A stretch of DNA of 64,000 bases, taken from assembly GCA_019119555.1 (NCBI GenBank), contig DWWU01000041.1, positions 1-64,000 of the forward strand. The letters run 5' to 3'. Below are positions 26,947 to 36,894 of the stretch, one piece after another. How positions within the stretch are numbered: the first letter of the stretch is position 1; each line of letters begins with the position of its first letter. The position numbers and the translations under genes are program-made. This stretch comes from Candidatus Fusicatenibacter intestinigallinarum (lineage in GTDB: Bacteria > Bacillota > Clostridia > Lachnospirales > Lachnospiraceae). Below the pieces are notes generated by a model. The model was not told the origin of the DNA, ran no database searches, and saw only the letters and a program-made list of their open reading frames with translations.

Positions 26947-29256
26947 ATGGAAGATAAGTTGTATGATATGATGGATTGGGCAGAGATTGAAACGGTTGTT
27001 TACTCGGAAGAAAATCAGCCGAGAAATATTCTCGGACCCCACAAAACGAAAAACGGAATCGTTATTCAGGGATATTTTCCGGATGCTTCGGAGGCGGCGG
27101 TGAAGCTTCTTTCTGACGAAAAGACGATCCCGATGGTGCAGGAGGATGAAGGCGGATACTTTGCCGTTCTGCTGCCGGGGACAAAGATTCCCGAATACCG
27201 TTTTGTGGTCACAGGACCGGGCGGCGAGAAGGAAGAATTTTACGATGCCTATGCGTTCCCTTGCCAGTTAGACGAGAAGGCTCAGAGACAGTTTGAAGCC
27301 GGAATCTGCTACGATGTGTATGAGATGCTTGGAGCACATCCGGCTGTGATCGACGGCGTACGTGGAACCTGCTTTGCGGTATGGGCGCCGAATGCGCTCC
27401 GTGTCAGCGTGGTCGGCGACTTCAATCACTGGGACGGCAGAATGCATCAGATGCATCTCCATGATTCCGGAATCTATGAACTGTTTATTCCGGGCGTCGG
27501 GGAAGGGGCGCTGTATAAATATGAGATCAAGGCGAAAGGCGGACTGGTATACCTGAAAGCGGATCCCTACGCCAACGCTGCACAGCTTCGCCCGGATAAT
27601 GCGAGCATCGTTGCAGATCTCGGAAAATATCGCTGGCAGGACGGCGATTGGATGAAGCAGCGCCGCAAGGTCCAGGGAGACAGGACGCCGCTTTACGTTT
27701 ATGAGATGCATCTTGGTTCCTGGAAAAAGCCGGAAGACGGACGTGATTTTTACAATTACCGGGAGATTGCGCCGATGCTGGCGGAATATGTGAAGAAAAT
27801 GGGATTCACCCATGTGGAACTGATGCCGGTGATGGAACATCCGCTGGATGAATCCTGGGGATATCAGGTGACCGGGTATTATGCGCCCACTGCGCGGTAC
27901 GGAACCCCGGACGATTTCAGATATTTTATGGATTATATGCATCAGCAGGGAATCGGCGTGATTCTCGACTGGGTGCCGGCGCATTTCCCTCGCGATACGT
28001 TCGGCTTGTCTGCCTTTGACGGCACATGCCTGTATGAACATCTGGATCCGAGAAAGGGATCGCATCCGCACTGGGGTACGCTGATTTACAACTATGGAAG
28101 ACCTCAGGTGACAAACTTCCTGATCGCGAACGCTCTGTTCTGGGCGAAGGAGTATCATGCGGACGGAATCCGTATGGATGCCGTTGCTTCCATGCTCTAT
28201 CTGGATTACGGCAAACAGGACGGAGAGTGGGTTCCCAATATTTATGGAGGCAATGAGAATCTTGAGGCGATTGAATTTCTGAAGCATCTGAACAGCGTAT
28301 TCAAGAAGAAGTTTCCGGATGCCATGCTGATCGCGGAGGAATCCACCGCATGGCCGAAAGTCACCGGAGATCTGGAGGATGATGGTCTGGGCTTTGACTA
28401 TAAATGGAATATGGGATGGATGAACGATTTCATCGAATATATGAAAAACGATCCGGTATTCCGCGGCGCGCATCATGATCAGCTGACGTTCTCGATGATT
28501 TATGCGTACAGCGAGAAATTCCTTCTCAGCATCTCCCATGACGAGGTGGTTCACATGAAGGGATCGCTTTACACGAAGATGCCGGGAGAGGATCAGCAGA
28601 AACTTGCGAATCTGCGTCTGGCCTACGGCTATCAGCTTGCCCATCCCGGCAAAAAGCTGCTGTTCATGGGGCAGGAATTCGGACAGATCCGGGAGTGGAG
28701 CGAACAGAGATCTCTGGACTGGGAACTTCTGGAGGAGGACGGTCACAGAAAGCTGCAGGAGTATATGCAGGCTTTGCTGAAACTGTATCATTCGTGTCCC
28801 GCGCTGTATGAGTATGATTTCAGCTCCGACGGTTTTGAGTGGATCAACTGTCTTGAATGGGAAAAAAATCTTCTGATTTTCCTGCGGAAAACGAAGAAGA
28901 GGGAGGACACGCTTCTGGTTGTCTGCAATTTCTCCAACGTTGTATATGACAACTTCATGATCGGCGTTCCGTATCCCGGCAAGTACAAAGAGATCTTCAA
29001 CAGCGACGCTGCGGCCTTTGGCGGCGAGGAAGTTGTAAACCCGAGAGTCAAGATGTCAAAGAAAGCAGAATGCGATGAGCGTAAAAATTCCATTACGGTA
29101 AAAATTCCGGCGCTTGGAATGTCCGTCTTCAGCTACAGCCGTCCGGCAGAGAAAGCGAAAGACAATAAGACGGCGAAAACACACCAGAAAAAGACTTCTG
29201 TGAAAAGAAATCTGAAAAAAGAACTGGAGGAGAAATTTGAGACAGAGGAAAAATAA
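26947..29256 (+). CDS. glgB: 1,4-alpha-glucan branching enzyme
   Basis: 769 residues. GlgB moves alpha-1,4 chains to alpha-1,6 branch points in glycogen. An N-terminal CBM48-type module (VVGDFNHWDGRMHQM) precedes the GH13 barrel. The nucleophile Asp is in GIRMDAVASMLYLDY, the acid/base Glu in LIAEESTAWP and the stabilising Asp in SISHDEVVHMKGSL. The last 45 residues form a Lys/Glu-rich tail not needed for catalysis. ATG at 26947 is preferred because of the promoter position. No other glg gene is adjacent; an MscS channel gene follows three bases after the stop. Confidence 0.95.
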   Translation: MEDKLYDMMDWAEIETVVYSEENQPRNILGPHKTKNGIVIQGYFPDASEAAVKLLSDEKTIPMVQEDEGGYFAVLLPGTKIPEYRFVVTGPGGEKEEFYDAYAFPCQLDEKAQRQFEAGICYDVYEMLGAHPAVIDGVRGTCFAVWAPNALRVSVVGDFNHWDGRMHQMHLHDSGIYELFIPGVGEGALYKYEIKAKGGLVYLKADPYANAAQLRPDNASIVADLGKYRWQDGDWMKQRRKVQGDRTPLYVYEMHLGSWKKPEDGRDFYNYREIAPMLAEYVKKMGFTHVELMPVMEHPLDESWGYQVTGYYAPTARYGTPDDFRYFMDYMHQQGIGVILDWVPAHFPRDTFGLSAFDGTCLYEHLDPRKGSHPHWGTLIYNYGRPQVTNFLIANALFWAKEYHADGIRMDAVASMLYLDYGKQDGEWVPNIYGGNENLEAIEFLKHLNSVFKKKFPDAMLIAEESTAWPKVTGDLEDDGLGFDYKWNMGWMNDFIEYMKNDPVFRGAHHDQLTFSMIYAYSEKFLLSISHDEVVHMKGSLYTKMPGEDQQKLANLRLAYGYQLAHPGKKLLFMGQEFGQIREWSEQRSLDWELLEEDGHRKLQEYMQALLKLYHSCPALYEYDFSSDGFEWINCLEWEKNLLIFLRKTKKREDTLLVVCNFSNVVYDNFMIGVPYPGKYKEIFNSDAAAFGGEEVVNPRVKMSKKAECDERKNSITVKIPALGMSVFSYSRPAEKAKDNKTAKTHQKKTSVKRNLKKELEEKFETEEK

Positions 29257-29259
29257 CAT

Positions 29260-30096
29260 ATGACGGTTCTGGAGAAAATCTTTCTGTATCTTGAGGGGAA
29301 GGTCGGAGGGTTTGCGGACTTTGTTCTGAAGGCCCTCCTGGCCCTGATCATTTATTTTGTCGCCCGCAAGCTGATTGGGAAGCTGTGTGTGCTGATCAGA
29401 AAAAATATGCTGAAATTCCATGCGGACGTTGCAATCACAAGCTTTGTCGTCTCGCTGGTGAAATACTCTCTGAATATATTCCTGGTACTGACGATCATTG
29501 TGCAGCTGAATCTTGTGAAAGAATCTTCGATCACCGCTGCGATCGCGTCTGCCGGCGTGGCGATTTCCCTGGCCCTTCAGGGGGGACTTTCCAACCTGGC
29601 CGGAGGCGTTCTTATTCTTTTGCTGAAGCCGTTCAAGGCGGGGGACTACATTATCTTTCCCAATGAAAATCAGGAAGGAACTGTGCGAAAAATAGAGATG
29701 TACTACACCACAATCAGCAGTGTCGACAACCGTATCATCATGATTCCCAATGCGAATCTTACAAACAGTACGATTGTCAATGTCACGGCAATGGAGAAGA
29801 GAAAACTGGAGATCAAAGTGGGGGTTTCCTATTCGTCCGACCTGAAGGAGGCAAAAGGGATCCTGCAGCGACTGGTGGAGGCGGAACCACGCTTTCTGGC
29901 AGAAGAGCAGCAGTTCTTTGTGGACAGCCTCGGGGAGAGCAGCATTACCGTTGGGCTTCGCGCCTGGGTCAGGACCGACGACTACTGGCCGGTGAAATGG
30001 GAGATGAACGAGAAAATCAAACAGGAGTTTGACCAGGCGGGAATCGAGATCCCCTATCCGCAGCTGGACGTACACCTCAAGGAGCAGGGAAATTGA
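29260..30096 (+). CDS. Small-conductance mechanosensitive channel (MscS family)
   Basis: 278 residues. There are three N-terminal helices. The pore helix is rich in Gly and Ala (ASAGVAISLALQGGLSNLAG) and runs into the MscS beta domain (KPFKAGDYI, IEMYYTTISSVDNRIIMIPN). The family releases ions and solutes on membrane stretch. The start lies three bases after the glgB stop, so it is co-expressed with glycogen branching enzyme, an uncommon pairing. The stop codon TGA lies inside a family B repeat. Confidence 0.93.
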   Translation: MTVLEKIFLYLEGKVGGFADFVLKALLALIIYFVARKLIGKLCVLIRKNMLKFHADVAITSFVVSLVKYSLNIFLVLTIIVQLNLVKESSITAAIASAGVAISLALQGGLSNLAGGVLILLLKPFKAGDYIIFPNENQEGTVRKIEMYYTTISSVDNRIIMIPNANLTNSTIVNVTAMEKRKLEIKVGVSYSSDLKEAKGILQRLVEAEPRFLAEEQQFFVDSLGESSITVGLRAWVRTDDYWPVKWEMNEKIKQEFDQAGIEIPYPQLDVHLKEQGN

Positions 30097-30113
30097 AAAT
30101 CGTCTCGCGATGG
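30093..30113 (+). repeat. Family B element, copy 4, fused to the mscS stop codon
   Basis: TTGAAAATCGTCTCGCGATGG. It is the same stop-codon-spanning half-element as at 17739, without the GGCCGGATGCC part. Confidence 0.6.
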
Positions 30114-30136
30114 TTTTGTTCTGCTCAAAAAAAGGC

Positions 30137-30165
30137 TTGCATTTCCTGTGGGAGAGTGCTATACT
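30137..30165 (+). promoter_or_regulatory. Promoter of the rimP-nusA-infB operon
   Basis: TTGCAT (30137-30142), 17-bp spacer, TATACT (30160-30165). Transcription should start near 30172. Confidence 0.8.
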
Positions 30166-30194
30166 GTTATCGTTGAATAGAGTAACTGGCAAAG

Positions 30195-30224
30195 GAGTGG
30201 ACGGCAGCGTCCACTCTTTCTTTT
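30195..30224 (+). terminator. Leader terminator/attenuator before rimP
   Basis: GAGTGGACG (30195-30203) pairs perfectly with CGTCCACTC (30208-30216) around GCAG and is followed by TTTCTTTT. It lies only about 25 bases after the predicted transcription start and before all genes of the operon, so it looks like an attenuator. Control by NusA, encoded downstream, is a reasonable inference. Confidence 0.7.
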
Positions 30225-30255
30225 GTATGACAGGAAACTGCGTTCCCTGTTATAT
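30225..30255. repeat. Family D palindrome, copy 2
   Basis: GTATGACAGGAAACTGC followed by GTTCCCTGTTATAT. It lies in the rimP leader directly after the attenuator T-run. Confidence 0.65.
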
Positions 30256-30299
30256 AAAAACTAAATGTAAAGAAAACCGGATAAAAAGGTGGTGAGGAT

Positions 30300-30767
30300 T
30301 TGAGCAGAAAAGAAACCTACGAACAGAAAGCAGAGGAACTGATTCTTCCGATTGTGGAAGCCAATGGCTTCGAACTCGTGGACGTGGAATATGTCAGGGA
30401 GGGCGGCAGCTGGTATCTGCGCGCTTATATTGATAAAGAAGGCGGCATCACAGTAGACGACTGCGAGATTGTCAGCCGGGCATTTTCCGACAGGCTGGAT
30501 GAAAACGACTTTATAGAAGACGCCTATATCCTGGAGGTAAGTTCTCCCGGTCTGGGACGTCCGCTCAAAAAGGAGAAAGATTACCGGCGCAGTATGGGAA
30601 AAGAACTGGAAATCAGAACGTATCGTGCCGTTGACCGCTGCAGGGAATTTTACGGGGTTCTCACCGCATATGATGAAGACAGCGTGACGATTGAGGAAGA
30701 GGACGGCACGCTGCGTACTTTCGCAAAAACGGATATCGCTTTGATACGGTTAGCATTTGATTTTTAG
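30300..30767 (+). CDS. rimP: Ribosome maturation factor RimP
   Basis: 155 residues. RimP assists 30S subunit assembly. Signatures are LVDVEYVREGGSWYLRAYID, DDCEIVSRAFSDRLD and LEVSSPGLGRPLKKEKDY. The start is TTG at 30300 behind GGTGGTGAGG. It heads the conserved transcription/translation operon and nusA follows after 20 bp. Confidence 0.95.
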   Translation: MSRKETYEQKAEELILPIVEANGFELVDVEYVREGGSWYLRAYIDKEGGITVDDCEIVSRAFSDRLDENDFIEDAYILEVSSPGLGRPLKKEKDYRRSMGKELEIRTYRAVDRCREFYGVLTAYDEDSVTIEEEDGTLRTFAKTDIALIRLAFDF

Positions 30768-30787
30768 TACAGGAGGAAGAGAAAAAA

Positions 30788-31999
30788 ATGAACACAGAAT
30801 TAATTGAATCCCTGGAAATTCTGGAAAAAGAAAAAAATATCAGCAAGGAGACACTGCTGGAAGCGATTGAGCAGTCCCTTCTTCAGGCATGCAAGAACCA
30901 TTTTGGAAAATCTGACAACGTAAAAGTTGTCATCAATCCGGATACAGGGGATTTCCGTGTGACCGCAGACAAGGAGGTTGTGGAGAACGTGGAGGATCCG
31001 GTGCTTCAGATTTCGCTTGCCGATGCGAAGGAGATGGACTCCCGCTATGAGATCGGCGATATCGTTCCGGTGGAGATCAAATCCAAAGAATTCGGACGAA
31101 TCGCCACGCAGAATGCGAAAAACGTAATTCTTCAGAAAATCCGTGAAGAGGAGAGAAAAGCGCTCTACGATCAGTATCTTGAAAAAGAACACGATGTGAT
31201 GACAGGTATTGTACAGCGGTACACAGGGAAAAATGTCAGCATCAACCTGGGAAAGGTGGATGCGACTCTGACGGAAAACGAGCAGGTGAAAGGCGAGGTT
31301 TTCCGCCCCACCGAGCGTATCAAGCTGTATGTTCTGGAAGTAAAGAATACTCCGAAAGGACCGAAGGTTCTGGTTTCCCGTACGCATCCGGAGCTTGTAA
31401 AACGGCTGTTTGAGGAAGTTGTCACAGAGGTGCGGGAAGGCATCGTGGAGATCAAGAGCATTGCCCGCGAGGCAGGCTCCAGAACCAAGATGGCTGTCTG
31501 GTCCAATGATCCGGACGTCGACGCAGTGGGCGCCTGTGTGGGAATCAACGGCAGCCGTGTCAATGAGGTGGTCAACGAACTGCGGGGTGAGAAGATTGAC
31601 ATTATCACCTGGGATGAGAACCCGGCGCTTCTGATTGAGAATGCGCTGAGTCCGGCGAAGGTTATCTCCGTAATGGCGGATCCGGACGAGAAGACCGCGA
31701 AAGTGATCGTTCCGGATTACCAGCTTTCTCTGGCGATCGGAAAGGAAGGGCAGAACGCAAGGCTTGCAGCCCGTCTGACAGGATTCAAGATCGACATCAA
31801 GAGCGAGACGCAGGCGAAAGAGGAAGGCGATTTCGATTACTTTGAGGAAGAGGAATATCCGGAGGATGAGTATGAGGATCCCATGGATGAGTCTTTCGAG
31901 TACAGTGATGATCCGGAGGAGTTCGACGGGTATGAGGAAGAGGACACCGCAGAGGATACTGTGACCGGAACGGAAACAGAGATCCCGGCGGAAGAATGA
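30788..31999 (+). CDS. nusA: Transcription termination/antitermination factor NusA
   Basis: 403 residues. The N-terminal RNA-polymerase-binding domain ([20 protein letters not shown]) is followed by an S1 domain (about 135-200) and two KH domains ([40 protein letters not shown]). The C-terminal 60 residues are strongly acidic. It modulates pausing, termination and antitermination. AGGAGGAAGAG precedes the ATG. It could act on the hairpin in its own operon leader. Confidence 0.97.
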   Translation: MNTELIESLEILEKEKNISKETLLEAIEQSLLQACKNHFGKSDNVKVVINPDTGDFRVTADKEVVENVEDPVLQISLADAKEMDSRYEIGDIVPVEIKSKEFGRIATQNAKNVILQKIREEERKALYDQYLEKEHDVMTGIVQRYTGKNVSINLGKVDATLTENEQVKGEVFRPTERIKLYVLEVKNTPKGPKVLVSRTHPELVKRLFEEVVTEVREGIVEIKSIAREAGSRTKMAVWSNDPDVDAVGACVGINGSRVNEVVNELRGEKIDIITWDENPALLIENALSPAKVISVMADPDEKTAKVIVPDYQLSLAIGKEGQNARLAARLTGFKIDIKSETQAKEEGDFDYFEEEEYPEDEYEDPMDESFEYSDDPEEFDGYEEEDTAEDTVTGTETEIPAEE

Positions 32000-32020
32000 C
32001 AGTAAAGGCAGGGAGAGCGT

Positions 32021-32293
32021 TTGGGAGCTGTGCGTAAAGTGCCACTGCGCAAATGCATTGGCTGTAATGAGATGAAAAACAAAAAAGAGATGATCCGTGT
32101 TGTGAGAACCACAGACAATGAGATTATTCTCGACACGACAGGAAAAAAGAATGGCCGCGGAGCATATGTGTGCTGTTCGGAATGTCTGGCGAAGGCAGTA
32201 AAAAATAAAGGGCTTTCCCGTTCCCTGAACGCGGAGATCCCGGATGAGGTATATGAAAAACTGAGGGAGGCGTTTGCGGAACTTGAACGTTAA
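32021..32293 (+). CDS. rnpM: RNase P modulator RnpM (YlxR)
   Basis: 90 residues. The YlxR fold signature is KVPLRKCIGCNEMKNKKEMI followed by GRGAYVCCSECLAKAVK. The B. subtilis homologue binds and modulates RNase P RNA. The start is TTG at 32021 behind GGGAG. It overlaps the following L7Ae-type gene, the normal order in this operon. Confidence 0.93.
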   Translation: MGAVRKVPLRKCIGCNEMKNKKEMIRVVRTTDNEIILDTTGKKNGRGAYVCCSECLAKAVKNKGLSRSLNAEIPDEVYEKLREAFAELER

Positions 32294-32585
32294 AAAAGCC
32301 TGCGGCATGCTTGGACTTGCGATGCGGGCAGGAAAAGTGGCAAGCGGTGAATTTGCAACGGAAAAAGCAGTGAAGGAGTACAAAGCGTATCTTGTGATCG
32401 TCGCTTCTGACGCATCGGAGAATACGCAGAAAAAATTCCGGAATATGTGTCAGTATTATAAAGTCCCATATCTTGTGTTTGAAACAAAGGAGGAACTGGG
32501 CAGTATCATCGGAAAGGAATACCGGGCCAGCCTTGCGGTGTGCGATAAAAATTTTGCAGAAGTGATTCGGGAGCATCTCTCATAA
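32274..32585 (+). CDS. L7Ae/L30e-family ribosomal-type RNA-binding protein (YlxQ)
   Basis: 103 residues. The L7Ae core reads GMLGLAMRAGKVASGE, LVIVASDASENTQKKF and YYKVPYLVF. The family binds kink-turn RNA. The start is uncertain: TTG at 32274 is only three bases after GGGAGG, while TTG at 32283 is twelve bases after it. Either way it overlaps rnpM and is translationally coupled. Confidence 0.9.
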   Translation: MRNLNVKKACGMLGLAMRAGKVASGEFATEKAVKEYKAYLVIVASDASENTQKKFRNMCQYYKVPYLVFETKEELGSIIGKEYRASLAVCDKNFAEVIREHLS

Positions 32586-32636
32586 GCCTTTTTCCGGATT
32601 TACGGGAGATTCCAGAAAAGAAAGGTCGGTGTATCT

Positions 32637-35468
32637 ATGCCAGGAAAAAGAGTTTACGAACTTGCAGGCGAACTGAACCTTACCAATAAAGAGGTCCTGG
32701 ATTTTTTGCGGTCGAAGAAAATCGACGTGAAAAGTCATATGAGCAGTCTGAAAGAAAACGAGGAAGTTATGGTGCGTCAGGCACTTGGTTCAAAAGAGGA
32801 GAGAAAGCCAGTGGAGAAGAAAGAGACAGAAACCAGAGAAGTACAGAAGAAAACAGGAGAAGAGACGAGGGCGGAGCGTCCGAAAAAGAAGAATATCATC
32901 TCTGTCGTTCGTCCGCAGAACGCGGCGAGCAAGGAAGGCAGAGATTTTGCGAAGAGTCAGAGCCAGAGGGCGAAAGGCAGTCGTCCGGCACGTCCGAAAA
33001 GTGACCGCCCGGCGCGTTCCCAGGATCGTCCGTCCGGCGGAGCACAGTCTTCCCAGGGAGGCCGTCCGACAGGACAGCAGGGGGCGCAGAGTCGTCCGCA
33101 GCAGGAGCGCACGGCGTCGGTGTCCGGGCAGAACCGCTCTTCTGCTGATCGTCCGGCGGTGAGCGCACAGTCCGCACAGGGCCGTCCGGCAGGAGGCGCA
33201 GGCCGTTCCCAGAACAGAGACGGCCGTCCCTCCGGCGGAAATCGTCCGCAGGGTGACCGCCCGGTACGTTCCGGCAGAGATGGCCGTCCGGCAGGCGGAA
33301 ACCGTCCGCAGGGAGATCGTCCGGCACGTCCGTCCGGCGACAGAAACACAGACAAAGGTTCCTTCGGACGCGGAAACGGCCGTCCGGCACGTCCGGATCG
33401 CGGAGCAAGACCATTTGCGAAGGATGAGGACGGTGCAGGCAGCCGTCGTCCGGGCGCGGATGGAAGAAGAGGCGCAAAGGGATCAGAACACAGATCCTCC
33501 GCCGCTGACAGCATGGATCTGGGAATCAAAAAACCGGGCCGTGACACAAGCCGGAAAGAGAAAGACAAGACAAAAGACGATCGCAGAGACAATAAGTTCA
33601 ACGACGACCGCCGCAGCGGAAACCGTCCGAACCAGGGCGGCCGCCAGCAGTCGAGAATTCCGAAGGCGCTTCAGAAACCGGCGAACAAGCCGAAACAGGA
33701 AGCTCCGAAGGAAACGGTAAAGGAGATCAAGCTTCCGGAGAAGATGACCATCCGCGAGCTGGCTGAAAAAATGAAAATGCAGCCGGCGGTGATCGTCAAG
33801 AAACTGTTCATGGAAGGGACTCTTGTCACGGTAAACCATGAAATTGATTTTGAGAAAGCGCAGGAGATCGCGCTGGATTACGATATTATTGCAGAGCCGG
33901 AAGAGAAGGTGGATGTCATCGAAGAGCTGTTGCGCGAGGAGGAAGAGGATGAATCGAAACTCGTTCCGCGCCCGCCGGTTGTCTGCGTTATGGGTCATGT
34001 TGACCATGGAAAAACTTCCCTTCTGGACTGCATTCGTCATACCAATGTGACGGACCGGGAGGCAGGCGGCATCACCCAGCATATCGGTGCCTACACCGTG
34101 TCGGTCAACGGACAGAAGATTACGTTCCTGGATACGCCGGGACATGAAGCGTTTACCGCAATGCGTATGCGCGGCGCCAACGCCACGGATATCGCAATTC
34201 TGGTTGTCGCAGCGGACGACGGCGTAATGCCCCAGACCGTGGAGGCGATCAATCACGCGAAAGCGGCGGGTGTGGAAATCATCGTGGCGATCAATAAGAT
34301 CGACAAGCCGGGCGCCAATGTGGAACGTGTGAAACAGGAGCTTTCCGAGTATGAGCTGATCCCCGAGGACTGGGGCGGAAGCACAGTCTTCGTGCCGGTT
34401 TCCGCGAAGACCCATGAGGGAATCAGCGACCTTCTGGAGATGATTCTTCTGACTGCGGAAGTGCTTGAACTGAAGGCAAATCCGAAACGTCGTGCAAGAG
34501 GTCTCGTCATTGAGGCCGAGCTGGACAAAGGCAAGGGACCGGTTGCGACCATTCTTGTGCAGAAAGGTACCCTGCATGTGGGCGATCCGATTGCAGCCGG
34601 CGCCTGCCACGGAAAAGTCCGTGCGATGATGGATGACAAGGGACGCCGTGTCAAAGAGGCAGGCCCGTCCACGCCGGTAGAGATTCTCGGACTTTCCGAC
34701 GTGCCGAACGCAGGAGAGATTCTTGTGGCGACCGAGTCTGACAAAGAGGCGAAAAACTTTGCGGCAACCTTTGTATCCGAGGGCAAAAAGAGTCTGCTGG
34801 ATGAGACCAGAACGAAGATGTCTCTGGATGATCTGTTCAACCAGATTCAGGAAGGCAATCTGAAGGAACTCTGCATTATCGTCAAGGCGGATGTTCAGGG
34901 TTCTGTGGAGGCCGTAAAACAGAGTCTTGTGAAGCTGTCCAACGATGAGGTGGTTGTTCGTGTGATTCACGGCGGCGTAGGCGCAATCAATGAGTCTGAC
35001 GTTACACTGGCTTCCGCATCCAACGCAATCATCATCGGATTCAACGTGCGTCCGGACGCGACAGCGAAATCGACGGCAGAGCAGGAAGGCGTCGATATCC
35101 GTCTGTACCGTGTCATCTATCAGGCGATCGAGGACGTTGAGGCGGCAATGAAGGGTATGCTGGAGCCGATTTACGAAGAAAAAGTGATCGGACACGGAGA
35201 GGTGCGTCAGCTGTTCAAAGCCTCCGGCGTCGGAACCATTGCCGGAAGCTATGTTCTGGACGGCGTATTCCAGAGAGGATGTAAAGTACGCATCAGCCGC
35301 GAGGGCAAACAGATTTACGAGGGCGCGCTTGCATCTCTGAAGCGTTTCAAGGACGACGTCAAGGAAGTAAAGGCTGGCTACGAGTGCGGCCTTGTATTTG
35401 AAGGATTCAACGATCTTCAGGAACTTGACCAGGTAGAAGCATATATCATGGTGGAAGTGCCGAGATAA
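32637..35468 (+). CDS. infB: Translation initiation factor IF-2
   Basis: 943 residues. The N-terminal IF2N module ([18 protein letters not shown]) is followed by a very long Arg/Pro/Gly/Ser/Gln-rich linker (about 60-330). A second IF2N comes next, then the GTPase domain ([31 protein letters not shown]) and domains II to IV. The linker contains an imperfect 20-residue tandem repeat ([20 protein letters not shown], then [20 protein letters not shown], residues 196-235). IF-2 places initiator tRNA on the ribosome. The start is ATG at 32637. Confidence 0.97.
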   Translation: MPGKRVYELAGELNLTNKEVLDFLRSKKIDVKSHMSSLKENEEVMVRQALGSKEERKPVEKKETETREVQKKTGEETRAERPKKKNIISVVRPQNAASKEGRDFAKSQSQRAKGSRPARPKSDRPARSQDRPSGGAQSSQGGRPTGQQGAQSRPQQERTASVSGQNRSSADRPAVSAQSAQGRPAGGAGRSQNRDGRPSGGNRPQGDRPVRSGRDGRPAGGNRPQGDRPARPSGDRNTDKGSFGRGNGRPARPDRGARPFAKDEDGAGSRRPGADGRRGAKGSEHRSSAADSMDLGIKKPGRDTSRKEKDKTKDDRRDNKFNDDRRSGNRPNQGGRQQSRIPKALQKPANKPKQEAPKETVKEIKLPEKMTIRELAEKMKMQPAVIVKKLFMEGTLVTVNHEIDFEKAQEIALDYDIIAEPEEKVDVIEELLREEEEDESKLVPRPPVVCVMGHVDHGKTSLLDCIRHTNVTDREAGGITQHIGAYTVSVNGQKITFLDTPGHEAFTAMRMRGANATDIAILVVAADDGVMPQTVEAINHAKAAGVEIIVAINKIDKPGANVERVKQELSEYELIPEDWGGSTVFVPVSAKTHEGISDLLEMILLTAEVLELKANPKRRARGLVIEAELDKGKGPVATILVQKGTLHVGDPIAAGACHGKVRAMMDDKGRRVKEAGPSTPVEILGLSDVPNAGEILVATESDKEAKNFAATFVSEGKKSLLDETRTKMSLDDLFNQIQEGNLKELCIIVKADVQGSVEAVKQSLVKLSNDEVVVRVIHGGVGAINESDVTLASASNAIIIGFNVRPDATAKSTAEQEGVDIRLYRVIYQAIEDVEAAMKGMLEPIYEEKVIGHGEVRQLFKASGVGTIAGSYVLDGVFQRGCKVRISREGKQIYEGALASLKRFKDDVKEVKAGYECGLVFEGFNDLQELDQVEAYIMVEVPR
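33222..33341 (+). repeat. 60-bp imperfect tandem repeat inside infB
   Basis: Two 60-bp units, 33222-33281 and 33282-33341, encode the 20-residue repeat in the IF-2 linker. The rest of the linker has shorter RP-rich repeats. Confidence 0.75.
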
Positions 35469-35491
35469 AATACGCCGGCAGGCGGAACATT

Positions 35492-35540
35492 CGGAAGTAA
35501 ACTTCCAGATCTGCCTTGATGACGCAGCAGGTGCGTCAGA
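35492..35540 (+). repeat. Family E two-hairpin leader element, copy 1 (before rbfA)
   Basis: GGAAG/CTTCC around TAAA (35493-35506), then AGATCTGCC, then GACGCA/TGCGTC around GCAGG (35521-35537), ending against the AGGAGG of rbfA. The same arrangement with changed loops occurs at 47817-47862. Confidence 0.7.
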
Positions 35541-35557
35541 AGGAGGAATAAAAATAA

Positions 35558-35941
35558 ATGAGAAAAAACAGCATAAAAAATACCCGTATCAACGGGGAGA
35601 TTCAAAGGGAACTGAGTAATATCATCCGTACAGAACTGAAAGATCCGCGGATCGGGATGATGACTTCTGTGACGGGCGTAGAGACGGCTCCTGATCTCAA
35701 AACCTGCAAGGTATATATCAGTGTTCTTGGAAATCAGGAAGAACTGAAAGCGACGATTCAGGGGCTGCGCAGCGCAGAAGGCTTTGTCCGCAGAATGCTT
35801 GCAAAAAATCTGAACCTGAGAAATACGCCGGAGCTTACCTTTGTACTGGATGAATCCATCGCCTATGGCGTTGCCATGTCGAAGCTGATCGACGAGGTGA
35901 CCCATACGCAAGAGGGGGAAAAGGAAGATGAAGAAGCTTGA
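35558..35941 (+). CDS. rbfA: Ribosome-binding factor A
   Basis: 127 residues. It is a KH-type protein needed for 16S rRNA maturation and cold adaptation. Signatures are TRINGEIQRELSNIIRTELK, DPRIGMMTSVTGVE and LNLRNTPELTFVLDESIAYG. AGAAGGAGG precedes the ATG, immediately after the family E leader. It overlaps nrnA by 14 bases. Confidence 0.96.
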   Translation: MRKNSIKNTRINGEIQRELSNIIRTELKDPRIGMMTSVTGVETAPDLKTCKVYISVLGNQEELKATIQGLRSAEGFVRRMLAKNLNLRNTPELTFVLDESIAYGVAMSKLIDEVTHTQEGEKEDEEA

Positions 35942-36893
35942 TGAGATCCTGGAAGGTGTTCGTACTGTTGCTGTTGCCGGTCATGTGAATCCGGACGGCG
36001 ACTGTGTCGGTTCCGCGATGGGCGTCTATCTGTATCTGAGGGATAATTTTCCCCGGATACAGACAGATGTATATCTGGAGGGAAAGAAAAAAGATTTCGC
36101 TTTTCTTCCGGAGCTCTCCATTGCCAGAGAGGAAGCGGAAAGCGGAAAGAGTTACGATCTGCTGATCCTTGTGGACGTTTCCAGCGCCGATCGGGTTGCC
36201 GTTGCGGGAGAGTACGTTGAAACGGCAAAAAAAACCGTGTGCATCGATCATCATGTGACAAATGCAGGATTCTGTAGGGAAAATCATGTGGTCCCGGATG
36301 CGAGTTCCACCTGTGAGGTGCTGTACGATCTGATGGATGAAGATAAAATTTCCAGAGATTGTGCCATGGCGCTTTATACAGGGATTGTAACGGACACGGG
36401 AGTCTTTCAGTACAGCTGTACGACGCCTCACACGATGCGGACCGCCGCTTCGCTTCTGGAGAAGGACATTCCGTTTTCGGATATTGTGGAGCAGGCGTTT
36501 TACCGGAAAACGTACGCGCAGAATCAGCTGATGGGAAGAACACTGATGGAGAGCATCATGCTGCTGAACGGCAGATGCATTGTCGGAATTGTCCGCCAGA
36601 AGGAAATGAAGTTTTACGGTCTGACGCCGGCGGATATGGACGGAATCGTCAATCAGCTGAGAAATACAGAGGGCGTTGAGGTCGCGGTTTTCCTGTATGA
36701 GCTGGCGCCGCAGACCTTTAAGGTCAGTATGCGTTCCGCCAGAAAGGTGGATGTCAGTAAGATTGCAAACCTGTTCGGAGGCGGAGGCCATATCCGTGCG
36801 GCAGGGTGTACGATGAACGGAAGCCCGTTTGACGTGGTCAATAATCTGACGCTGTACATCGAACGGCAGCTTCTGGAAAGTGACGGAGAGTAA
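35928..36893 (+). CDS. nrnA: DHH/DHHA1 phosphoesterase, NrnA-type
   Basis: 321 residues. Metal ligands are in VAGHVNPDGDCVGSAMG, LILVDVSSADR and CIDHHVTNAGF, with the DHHA1 substrate loop GGGGHIRAAGC. NrnA degrades short RNA and pAp (3',5'-bisphosphate nucleotides). Its place between rbfA and truB is standard in Firmicutes. GGGGGAAAAGGA precedes the ATG inside rbfA. Confidence 0.93.
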   Translation: MKKLDEILEGVRTVAVAGHVNPDGDCVGSAMGVYLYLRDNFPRIQTDVYLEGKKKDFAFLPELSIAREEAESGKSYDLLILVDVSSADRVAVAGEYVETAKKTVCIDHHVTNAGFCRENHVVPDASSTCEVLYDLMDEDKISRDCAMALYTGIVTDTGVFQYSCTTPHTMRTAASLLEKDIPFSDIVEQAFYRKTYAQNQLMGRTLMESIMLLNGRCIVGIVRQKEMKFYGLTPADMDGIVNQLRNTEGVEVAVFLYELAPQTFKVSMRSARKVDVSKIANLFGGGGHIRAAGCTMNGSPFDVVNNLTLYIERQLLESDGE

Positions 36894-36894
36894 T

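Noticed and set aside
27268-28791. 507-codon minus-strand open frame opposite glgB
   Set aside because: Shadow of the branching enzyme, no start site or domain.
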